Positions 1 to 6,152 of a stretch of 7,908 nucleotides of DNA are shown one piece after another. Positions within the stretch are counted from its first letter, which is position 1. Each line of letters starts with the position of its first letter. This DNA is from Sulfurimonas sp. Lineage in GTDB: Bacteria; Campylobacterota; Campylobacteria; Campylobacterales; Sulfurimonadaceae. The stretch lies in the NCBI GenBank assembly GCA_024762745.1, contig JANTGV010000041.1:1-7908 (forward strand). The letters run 5' to 3'. The notes beneath the pieces were generated by a model that saw only the letters and a program-made list of their open reading frames with translations, was not told where the DNA came from and did not search any database. The position numbers and the translations under genes are program-made.

Positions 1-2437
1 GGTCCCGTTTAAGTCAATTTTTACTGGTGAAATTCCTCGTCCAGAGAACCCAAGAGCCACTTCATGCCAAACATGTCTTCGTGCAGGTGGTAAGCATAAT
101 GATCTTGAAAATGTTGGACATACAGCACGCCATCATACTTTTTTTGAGATGTTAGGGAACTTTAGTTTTGGAGACTACTTTAAAGAGGAAGCTATCGCTT
201 ATGCTTGGGAGTTTATAACTGAGGTTATTAAACTCGATGTTGATAAGCTTTGGGTAACTGTGCATGAGAGTGATGATGAAGCAGAAGAGCTTTGGCAAAA
301 ACATATCTCCAAAGAGAGAATTATGCGTTTAGGTGATGCTGATAACTTTTGGCAAATGGGTGATACTGGCCCTTGTGGACCATGTTCAGAGATTTTTTAT
401 GATCAAGGTGAAGAGAACTTTTCAGGTCCAGAAGATAAGATGGGTGGCGAAGGCGATAGATTTTTAGAGATTTGGAATCTCGTGTTTATGCAGTATGAAA
501 GAAGTGCTGAGGGTGAGATGACACCACTTCCAAAACCGTCTATCGACACAGGTATGGGACTAGAGCGCGTAGTAGCGATTAAAGAGGGTGCTTTGTCAAA
601 TTATGGTTCATCACTTTTTATGCCAATTATCAATGAAGTTGAAAAACTTATAGGCAAAGAGTATCAGTATGAGGGTGGCGCATCGTACCGTGTTATAGCA
701 GACCACATTAGAACTGCACTTTTTCTTTTAGCGCAAGGGACGAACTTCTCTAATGAGGGGCGAGGTTATGTACTTAGAAGAATTTTACGTCGTGCTGTAA
801 GACATGGGTATCTTTTAGGATTCCGTGAGCCTTTTATGTTTAAGCTTGTAGATACAGTTGTCTCAATTATGGGTAAAGAGTATGAGTATTTAAAAACAAA
901 AGCCGAGGTTGTAAAAGAGCAGATAGAGCTTGAAGAGGCGAGGTTTTTCAAGACTATCGAATCTGGAATAGCACTTTTTGATGCAGAGCTGAAAAATACG
1001 AAGGATATATTTAGCGGAGAGGTTGCGTTTAAACTTTACGATACTTTTGGTTTTCCACTTGACTTAACTGAAGATATGTTAAAAAGTCATGATCTAAAAC
1101 TTGACTCTGCAAAATTTGAAGCATTGATGCTAGAGCAGCGTACACGTGCTAAAGCTGCATGGAAAGGGAGTGGAGACGGTGAGGTTCATGGAGACTTCAA
1201 AGAGCTTTTAGAAAAATTCGGTGAGAACACTTTTGTCGGATATGAGTTTACACAGCACTCTGGTGAAGTTCAGGCACTTCTAAACGCAGAGTTCAAACAT
1301 ATTGACTCTCTAAACGCAGGTGAAAAAGGGTGGGTTCTCTTAGATATCACACCTTTTTACGCTGAGTCTGGTGGTCAGACTGGTGACTGTGGAGAGTTAG
1401 AGGGTTTTGCAAAAGTTCTTGATACAAAGAAGTTTTTTGGACTGAGTCTCTCTGAGGTTGCGGTGATGAAAGAGCTTAAAGTTGGAGCTGTTGTAGATGG
1501 ACATGTGGATATTTCAAGAAACGAGATTACAAAACATCACTCTGCAACACACCTTTTGCATGCAGTTTTATTTGATGTATTAGGGGATCATATATCTCAG
1601 GCCGGTTCTTTAGTTGAAGCTGATAGGCTGCGTTTTGACTTTTCTCACCCTAAGGCTCTTTCACATGCTGAACTAGCTGAAATTGAGACAAGAGTTAACA
1701 GTGAGGTTGCCAGAGCAATACCGGCTAAAACAGAAGTTTTAGGGATTGAAGATGCTAAAAAGTCCGGTGCGAAGTCTCAGTTTGGTGAGAAGTATGGTGA
1801 TGAAGTTCGTGTTGTTAGTTTCGATAAAGCCTCAATAGAGTTTTGTGGTGGTGTTCATGTTGATAATACAGCAAATATTGGTTCGTTTATTATCACAAAA
1901 GAGTCTGGCGTTTCAGCTGGTGTGAGACGTATTGAGGCGGTTTGTGGAAATGCAGCGTACCAGCACTTTTGTGAGCAGAGAATGCTTATAAAGCAAGTGG
2001 AGTCCGAAGTGAAAAACCTTGATGTTATCGCTGGTATAACAAGGCTCAAGTCCACAATTACAGAGCTTAAAGCTGAAGTGAAAGAGGCTCAAGAGGCTGC
2101 TAAAGTTGAAATTACTGCTAATGAAATAAACGGTGTTGCCGTTGTAATCGAAGAGTTACCGTCTGGTGATATTAAAGAGAAAATTGATGAGCTTAAAAAT
2201 CAGAATGAGAAACTTTGTGCAATGCTGTTTCAAGTGAAAGGGGATAAAGTTCTTATTGCTGCAGGTGTCAAAGATGCAAATGCAAAAGCGGGTGACTGGA
2301 TTAAAAAAATTGCTCCTATTTTAGGTGGTGGCGGTGGTGGTCGTCCGGATTTCGCACAAGCTGGCGGGAAAGATGCATCTAAACTTCCTGAGGCTAAAGA
2401 GGAAGCTCTTAAGTTCATTACAGAGGCTCTTGCATAA
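1..2437 (+). CDS. alaS: Alanyl-tRNA synthetase, 5'-truncated by window edge
   Basis: Charges tRNA-Ala with alanine in the cytoplasm and clears mischarged Ser/Gly through its editing domain. The reading frame is open from base 2, so the ATG at 149 is an internal Met and not the start. The window holds 811 residues; against my memory of E. coli AlaRS about 44 N-terminal residues (class II motif 1 region) are missing. Visible in order, numbered from the first codon here: the motif 2 region [18 protein letters not shown] (from residue 43); GPCGPCSEI; motif 3 GMGLER (184-189); the [17 protein letters not shown] helix; the editing-domain zinc site HHSATHLLH (512-520) with its partner CGGVH (nt 1844-1858); a charged coiled-coil-like stretch (about nt 1990-2120); and the C-Ala domain with a six-glycine run followed by [11 protein letters not shown]. 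All catalytic and editing motifs look intact. The TAA stop shares its last base with the ATG of the next gene. Identification is essentially certain. Confidence 0.98.
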   Translation, partial: VPFKSIFTGEIPRPENPRATSCQTCLRAGGKHNDLENVGHTARHHTFFEMLGNFSFGDYFKEEAIAYAWEFITEVIKLDVDKLWVTVHESDDEAEELWQKHISKERIMRLGDADNFWQMGDTGPCGPCSEIFYDQGEENFSGPEDKMGGEGDRFLEIWNLVFMQYERSAEGEMTPLPKPSIDTGMGLERVVAIKEGALSNYGSSLFMPIINEVEKLIGKEYQYEGGASYRVIADHIRTALFLLAQGTNFSNEGRGYVLRRILRRAVRHGYLLGFREPFMFKLVDTVVSIMGKEYEYLKTKAEVVKEQIELEEARFFKTIESGIALFDAELKNTKDIFSGEVAFKLYDTFGFPLDLTEDMLKSHDLKLDSAKFEALMLEQRTRAKAAWKGSGDGEVHGDFKELLEKFGENTFVGYEFTQHSGEVQALLNAEFKHIDSLNAGEKGWVLLDITPFYAESGGQTGDCGELEGFAKVLDTKKFFGLSLSEVAVMKELKVGAVVDGHVDISRNEITKHHSATHLLHAVLFDVLGDHISQAGSLVEADRLRFDFSHPKALSHAELAEIETRVNSEVARAIPAKTEVLGIEDAKKSGAKSQFGEKYGDEVRVVSFDKASIEFCGGVHVDNTANIGSFIITKESGVSAGVRRIEAVCGNAAYQHFCEQRMLIKQVESEVKNLDVIAGITRLKSTITELKAEVKEAQEAAKVEITANEINGVAVVIEELPSGDIKEKIDELKNQNEKLCAMLFQVKGDKVLIAAGVKDANAKAGDWIKKIAPILGGGGGGRPDFAQAGGKDASKLPEAKEEALKFITEALA
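2423..2426 (+). promoter_or_regulatory. Ribosome binding site for the CopD/HemJ-like gene, inside alaS
   Basis: GAGG lies ten bases before ATG 2437, within the last alaS codons. It supports that start and, with the TAATG junction, translational coupling to alaS. Confidence 0.5.
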
Positions 2438-2919
2438 TGGTTGAGTTCTTTGCAGAGTATAAAACTGCCATAATCTTTTTGCATGTTATTTCAGCTGTTG
2501 TATGGGTTGGTGGTATGATAGCTATGCGTTTTGCAGCACATCCATCTTTTATGCAGATTGAATCACCTGCCCATAGGCTTGAGAGAGTTGCACATGCTTT
2601 AAAAGGGCTCTTTACTATAGTAGTTCCATTTGTTGTGATATTACTTTTAACTGCAGTAGTAATGATAAAAGGTTACTCACTTTCTCAAAGTGAATACTCA
2701 ATGCTTTCACATGCTAAAGAGGGAATTTGGGCTTTTATGACAATAAACCTATTTGTAATGATACAGAGACGAAACCGTGCGGTAAAACTTTTGAGCGAGG
2801 GTGATATGGTCGGTGCGAAGTTCTCACTTGAGCTTATAGGAAAATTCATGGTTCCTCTTAATATAATACTTGGTATTGTAGCAATCTTTTTAGGAACAAC
2901 TCTTTCAAATACTCTTTAA
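2437..2919 (+). CDS. Four-helix integral membrane protein, CopD/HemJ-like
   Basis: A 160-residue hydrophobic protein with about four predicted membrane helices (roughly residues 10-30, 57-77, 96-110 and 135-155), so it should sit in the inner membrane. Helix 1 carries H16 followed by W23 and G25-G26 (HVISAVVWVGG), the pattern seen in the CopD copper-resistance family and in HemJ-type protoporphyrinogen IX oxidases. Before helix 3 there is HAKEGIW (H92, K94), which recalls the conserved lysine at the matching place in HemJ. Basic clusters (RRNR at 111-114) lie between helices 3 and 4. I cannot assign a function; haem, copper or quinone binding is inference from the helix-1 histidine only. The start is the ATG overlapping the alaS stop by one base (TAATG), with a GAGG ten bases upstream. 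It has the compact size of HemJ but is too divergent for me to name it. Confidence 0.8.
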   Translation: MVEFFAEYKTAIIFLHVISAVVWVGGMIAMRFAAHPSFMQIESPAHRLERVAHALKGLFTIVVPFVVILLLTAVVMIKGYSLSQSEYSMLSHAKEGIWAFMTINLFVMIQRRNRAVKLLSEGDMVGAKFSLELIGKFMVPLNIILGIVAIFLGTTLSNTL

Positions 2920-3284
2920 TGCAAACTCCTAAACTAACTCCCAAAGAACTTATGAAGAGCCGTTACGAGGCCTTTGTCCGTATGGATGGAGAGTATCTTA
3001 AAGAGACTACCATACTTGAGGTGTCAGCAGATATGACACCCTATGCAAATATAGAGTGGTTGAAACTCGATATAGTAGATTTTTATGATGATATAGTTGA
3101 GTTTAAGGCCTATTTTCGTGAAGATGGGAGTGTGAAATTACTCCATGAAAAGAGTAAGTTTGTTGAAGTTGATGGCGTTTGGAAATACGCTGAGGGCGAA
3201 CTCTTCACTACCCAGATTCAAAGAAATGAAGCTTGCCCTTGCGGTAGTGGGAAAAAGTATAAAAAATGCTGTATGAAAAGTTAA
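2919..3284 (+). CDS. Short YchJ-family (UPF0225) protein with C-terminal SEC-C zinc motif
   Basis: A 121-residue soluble protein. It opens with LTPKELMKSRYEAFVRMDGEYL, which matches the core start of YchJ-type proteins (LMRSRYCAFV...DYL in E. coli). It continues through a TEWLGL-like NIEWLKLDI (44-52), an alpha/beta NTF2-like core ending VDGVWKYAEG, and a C-terminal SEC-C motif CPCGSGKKYKKCC with zinc ligands C106, C108, C117 and C118. E. coli YchJ has a second SEC-C motif at its N-terminus; that one is absent here and the protein starts directly at the core. The biochemical role of YchJ is not established; the SEC-C motif is a zinc-binding tail also found on SecA. The ATG overlaps the previous stop by one base and has no Shine-Dalgarno-like sequence close upstream, so translation probably depends on reinitiation. 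Its last 19 bases are shared with the next gene. Confidence 0.87.
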   Translation: MQTPKLTPKELMKSRYEAFVRMDGEYLKETTILEVSADMTPYANIEWLKLDIVDFYDDIVEFKAYFREDGSVKLLHEKSKFVEVDGVWKYAEGELFTTQIQRNEACPCGSGKKYKKCCMKS

Positions 3285-3829
3285 AAGATTATTTTGTAGA
3301 TGATTTGATCTATAAAGATTCAGAAGTTGTTTTTGTTTTAGAATCACCTCACACCCAAGAGGTTAAAAACGGCTATCCTGTTGCAGGAAAAAGTGGCAGT
3401 GATATGTCAAAGGTGCTTTTTGATTTGGATGAAGCTTTTGGAAAACTTATCTCTAATCAAACTATAAAAAAGATTGCAATCGTGAATGTCTGTAACTATC
3501 CACTTCAAAAATCCGCATACCAAAACACAGACTTTAAAGAGCTGGAGTTTTTTGAAAAAATCCGTCAAAATCCTAAGCTGAGAAAAAATGATAAAAATGG
3601 CATAAACGCAGTTATAAAAACAATTATGGGTGATTTTGCCAAGAGACTTAAAAAACATAAAGAGAAAAAAATAGTGCTTTGTGGAAACTTTGCTCAAAAC
3701 TGTTTCGAAAATTATCTTTTTAGAGATAATTTCCAAAATGTTTTATATGTTCCTCACCCCTCTTTTAATAACTGGAGGAAAGAGAAGTATAAAGAGGTGA
3801 TAGAAGAGTTGAAAAGGTTTATTAAGTGA
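3266..3829 (+). CDS. Divergent uracil-DNA glycosylase-superfamily protein
   Basis: A 187-residue basic soluble protein. Two motifs in the right order suggest the UDG fold. Motif 1 is LESPHTQEVKNGYPVAGKSG (25-44), comparable to GEAPG..E...G.PF.G..G of family 4/5 enzymes and keeping the E-x-P, second Glu, G-x-P and G-x-x-G positions. Motif 2 is HPSFNNW (164-170), comparable to HPSP. Between them are a strand with NVCNYPL (74-80), like the N-x-x-x-x-x-P segment, and VLCGNFAQNCFE (137-148), like the 'LG..A' strand-helix. Cysteines occur only at 76, 139 and 146, too few for the four-Cys Fe-S cluster of family 4. An in-frame TAA at 3260-3262 blocks any upstream extension, so ATG 3266 is the first possible start; it overlaps ychJ by 19 nt. 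Base-excision activity is inference; a non-catalytic or nucleotide-binding role is possible. The stop overlaps the maf GTG by 4 nt. Confidence 0.68.
   Translation: MLYEKLKDYFVDDLIYKDSEVVFVLESPHTQEVKNGYPVAGKSGSDMSKVLFDLDEAFGKLISNQTIKKIAIVNVCNYPLQKSAYQNTDFKELEFFEKIRQNPKLRKNDKNGINAVIKTIMGDFAKRLKKHKEKKIVLCGNFAQNCFENYLFRDNFQNVLYVPHPSFNNWRKEKYKEVIEELKRFIK
3812..3817 (+). promoter_or_regulatory. Ribosome binding site supporting the maf GTG start
   Basis: AAAAGG eight bases before GTG 3826, inside the end of the UDG-like gene. It matters because no ATG lies near the conserved N-terminus; only this GTG gives the RLASSS beginning expected of Maf. Confidence 0.6.
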
Positions 3830-4371
3830 TTCGGCTCGCTTCATCTTCACAAACAAGAGCGATGCTTTTAAAAGAAGCTGGTATTGCCTTCATGCAAGAG
3901 TCTGTAGATTTTGATGAAGATGCAATTGTTGCAAGTAGCCCTAAAAACTTTGTATATCAGGCAACATTAGGAAAATATGAGGCAAACTTCAAGGCATTTG
4001 GCTGTGAAGATTATCCACTTTTAGTTGCTGATACTGTTGTGACATCACAGGGACAGATTCTCAGAAAGGCTAAATGTGTAGAAGATGCTAAAAACATCCT
4101 TATGACACAAAGTGGAAGTGTCACCTCTATAGTTACCTGTATGGTATACCACTCAAAAGAGTGCAAGATTGTCGATATATCTCAGACAGATTATGTTTTT
4201 GAGAAGTTTGACATGGATGATTTACAGCACTATCTAGAGAGTGGTGAGTGGAGAGGAAAAGCTGGAGCGTGCATGGTCGAGGGATTTTGTAAGTCATATA
4301 TAAAAGAGGTTAGAGGCTACGAGAGTACAGCAATGGGACTTAATGTAGATACTCTGAAGGTGTTTATATGA
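3826..4371 (+). CDS. maf: Maf-family nucleotide pyrophosphatase, GTG start
   Basis: Maf (septum-formation inhibitor-like) proteins hydrolyse non-canonical or selected nucleoside triphosphates to monophosphates and are regarded as house-cleaning enzymes; older work links them to septation. This 181-residue protein has the family's usual length. Visible are the N-terminal phosphate-binding SSSQTR (6-11), the acidic VDFDED (27-32), the catalytic-region ADTVV (D69), ILRKAK (K81) matching the usual 'ILGKP', and GKAGACMVEGF (144-154) followed by GYESTAMGLNV. Two usual positions differ: the SGRxHxVxT segment reads SGSVTSIVT (96-104), losing the Arg and His, and 'GLP' reads GLN. I recall a similar ending in Helicobacter Maf, so this may be lineage-typical rather than decay. 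The GTG start at 3826 gives the canonical M-I-R-L-A-S-S-S beginning, overlaps the upstream stop by 4 nt and has AAAAGG eight bases upstream. Confidence 0.93.
   Translation: MIRLASSSQTRAMLLKEAGIAFMQESVDFDEDAIVASSPKNFVYQATLGKYEANFKAFGCEDYPLLVADTVVTSQGQILRKAKCVEDAKNILMTQSGSVTSIVTCMVYHSKECKIVDISQTDYVFEKFDMDDLQHYLESGEWRGKAGACMVEGFCKSYIKEVRGYESTAMGLNVDTLKVFI
4356..4360 (+). promoter_or_regulatory. Ribosome binding site for the bioF-like gene, inside maf
   Basis: GAAGG seven bases before ATG 4368, embedded in the last maf codons. It is the best-spaced Shine-Dalgarno-like sequence in the window and supports the 4-nt ATGA overlap. Confidence 0.6.
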
Positions 4372-5462
4372 ACTATTATGAAACTGAACTCAAAGCACTA
4401 AAAAAGTCTGGAAGATATAGAACTCGAGAGCCACTTGACTACTCCTTAAAAGATTTTGCTTCAAATGATTATCTTGGACTCTCACATAATAAAGAGCTGC
4501 ACTTAAAAACCTGTAAAGAGTTAAATAGTCTTGAAGTTCATAGTACAAAGGCATCACAGTTAGTGAATGGGTATCATCAGATACATAAAAATTTTGAAGA
4601 TGCACTCTGTGAGGCAAACTCTTTTGAGGATGCTATTGTTGTAGGAAGCGGCTTTAGCGCAAATATAGCTTTAGTTGAAGCACTTGTCAGAAAGGGTGAC
4701 ACACTTTTTATGGATGAGCTCTATCACGCTTCAGGTGTTTTAGCATCAAATCTTCAAGGTGTGAATGTAATCTTTTTTAAACATAATGATATGAATGAGT
4801 TACGAGAACTTCTTCAAGCTTCAAAGGCTAAACGCAAGATTGTAGCAGTTGAAGGAATCTACTCTATGGATGGAGATATATGCTCACCTGAGGTATTTAA
4901 TATCTGTGATGATGAGGATGCTCTTTTGATCGTCGATGAAGCACACAGCAGTGGGATAGTTGGAGAGAAACTTATGGGTGTGTTTGATCTATATAATATT
5001 ACTATCAAGCCAAATCACATCAAGATGGGAACACTCGGAAAAGCGTATGGAAGTTTTGGAGCCTATATTTTAGCTTCAAAGCATATAGTTGACTATCTTA
5101 TAAATCGTGCAAAACCCATTATATATGCCACGTCATTATCTTTGTATGATACACTTCTGGCACATAAGTCACTTGAGTATATTCTTACTCATAGTGAATA
5201 TTTAAAGAGTGAGATAGACAAACGCCAGAGAGTTGTTAAAGATATTTTAGGTGTTGAGATAGATGGATTGATAGTGCCGATAGATATAGGTAATAATAAA
5301 AAAGTTGTGGAGATTAGAGATACTCTCAAAGCTGAGGGGTATGCTATAGGTGCCATCCGTCAGCCGACGGTTAAGAGTGCGATTCTACGAGTAATTGCTA
5401 GAGTTGGCGAGTCTAATCAAGAGTTAATAGAACTGTGTCAAAAAATAAAAAGAGTACTATAA
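4368..5462 (+). CDS. bioF: 8-amino-7-oxononanoate synthase-like PLP enzyme (alpha-oxoamine synthase family)
   Basis: BioF condenses pimeloyl-ACP or pimeloyl-CoA with L-alanine to 8-amino-7-oxononanoate, the first ring-directed step of biotin synthesis. The 364 residues show the alpha-oxoamine synthase signature: SNDYLGLS (32-39); GSGFSAN (93-99); DELYHAS, with the PLP-stacking His at 120; EGIYSMDGD (162-170); DEAHSSG, with the PLP-pyridine Asp at 190; and GTLGKAYGSFGAYI, with the Schiff-base Lys at 225. YATSLS (253-258) and AIRQPTV...LRV (329-342), close to the BioF substrate-binding AIRPPTV...RLR with R341 retained, favour BioF over KBL or HemA. The usual glycine-rich 'GxGGSR/H' segment reads HSTKASQLVNGYHQIH (58-73), so the acyl pocket may be altered. 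No other bio gene is in the window. ATGA overlap with maf; GAAGG seven bases before the ATG. It could instead be a related ligase with another acyl or amino-acid substrate. Confidence 0.85.
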   Translation: MNYYETELKALKKSGRYRTREPLDYSLKDFASNDYLGLSHNKELHLKTCKELNSLEVHSTKASQLVNGYHQIHKNFEDALCEANSFEDAIVVGSGFSANIALVEALVRKGDTLFMDELYHASGVLASNLQGVNVIFFKHNDMNELRELLQASKAKRKIVAVEGIYSMDGDICSPEVFNICDDEDALLIVDEAHSSGIVGEKLMGVFDLYNITIKPNHIKMGTLGKAYGSFGAYILASKHIVDYLINRAKPIIYATSLSLYDTLLAHKSLEYILTHSEYLKSEIDKRQRVVKDILGVEIDGLIVPIDIGNNKKVVEIRDTLKAEGYAIGAIRQPTVKSAILRVIARVGESNQELIELCQKIKRVL

Positions 5463-6152
5463 ATGAGAGTTAAGAGACTTGAGATTTCTTTAGATACAAA
5501 TGTACTTGTGGATATTAGCTTTGATATTGTGAACTCTTTAGCACTTGTGGGACAGAGTGGAAGTGGAAAGAGCTTGACACTCAAGGCACTCTTAGGTATG
5601 TTACCTGCCAAGATGGAGTGTAGGCTTGATAAAGAGAGTAGTTTTGACTTAAAAGCAGGTACGACACTCTCCCTAGTACCTCAAAATCCATTTACAGCAC
5701 TCTCTCCACTTACAAAACTCAAAAGACAGTTTTTCTCAGATGAAGAGAGGGTTTTAGAACTTTTTAGAGAAGTCGGTTTGGATGCTGAACTCTTAGAGAG
5801 GTTTCCTCCGGAGCTTTCAGGTGGACAGTTGCAGCGTGTTGTAATTGCCATGGCACTAGAGTCCAAACCAAAACTTTTAATGCTAGACGAACCAACTACA
5901 GCATTAGATCCTGAAAATACTACACTGATTCTTGATTTGTTAAAAAAGTTACAAGTTACAGAGGGGTTTAAAATGCTTTTTGTAACTCATGAGATGAATG
6001 CTGCAGCGTACCTTTGTGAAGATATTTGTGTGATTGCTAATGGAAAAGTTATAGAGAGTGGTATAATGCAAGATATATTAAAGAATCCAAAAGAAGAGTA
6101 TACAAAAACATTAATAGATGCAAATTTTGCAAATAGGAAATTTAGAAAATGA
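5463..6152 (+). CDS. ABC transporter ATP-binding protein, peptide/nickel (Opp/Dpp/Nik) type
   Basis: A compact 229-residue nucleotide-binding subunit with all ATPase motifs: Walker A GQSGSGKS (30-37), Q-loop Gln 74 in VPQNPFTALSPLTKL, signature LSGGQ (118-122), Walker B LLMLDEP with catalytic Glu 143, D-loop ALD (147-149) and switch His 176. The Q-loop wording and the tail NPKEEYTKTLID, matching the 'HPYT..L' of OppD/DppD/NikD proteins, place it in the peptide/nickel uptake subfamily. It is much shorter than OppD/DppD (over 300 residues): the C-terminal extension is missing and the stretch between Walker A and the Q-loop is reduced. No permease, binding protein or second ATPase lies in the window, so partner and substrate are unknown. 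The ATG directly follows the bioF TAA with no gap, and only a weak AGAG precedes it. It is probably cytoplasmic, docking on a membrane permease encoded elsewhere. Confidence 0.9.
   Translation: MRVKRLEISLDTNVLVDISFDIVNSLALVGQSGSGKSLTLKALLGMLPAKMECRLDKESSFDLKAGTTLSLVPQNPFTALSPLTKLKRQFFSDEERVLELFREVGLDAELLERFPPELSGGQLQRVVIAMALESKPKLLMLDEPTTALDPENTTLILDLLKKLQVTEGFKMLFVTHEMNAAAYLCEDICVIANGKVIESGIMQDILKNPKEEYTKTLIDANFANRKFRK
6135..6138 (+). promoter_or_regulatory. Ribosome binding site for the PBP1A gene, inside the ABC gene
   Basis: AGGA ten bases before ATG 6149 and thirteen before the second ATG at 6152. The spacing mildly favours the first ATG, giving a 4-nt overlap with the ABC ATPase stop. 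Confidence 0.5.

Noticed and set aside
149..151. ATG at 149 as the start of alaS
   Set aside because: The frame is open back to base 2 and encodes conserved AlaRS sequence ([19 protein letters not shown]...), so this Met is internal and the gene begins outside the window.
2324..2345. GGT/GGC repeat tract that might be a slippage-prone phase-variable repeat
   Set aside because: It encodes the glycine run conserved in AlaRS C-Ala domains generally, and the codons are mixed, so it is not a contingency repeat.
2230..2484. Minus-strand reading frame of 84 codons with a run of prolines
   Set aside because: The proline run is the antisense of the conserved six-glycine C-Ala segment of alaS; it also crosses a gene junction. 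A shadow frame.
3407..3736. Minus-strand reading frame of 109 codons
   Set aside because: It lies entirely antisense to the UDG-like gene, is rich in Phe/Ile as expected for the reverse of Lys/Asn-rich AT-rich coding DNA, and shows no family motif.
4985..4999. TATATAATATT resembling a -10 promoter element inside the bioF-like gene
   Set aside because: AT-rich coding sequence gives such matches by chance, no convincing upstream element is present, and no gene starts shortly downstream.
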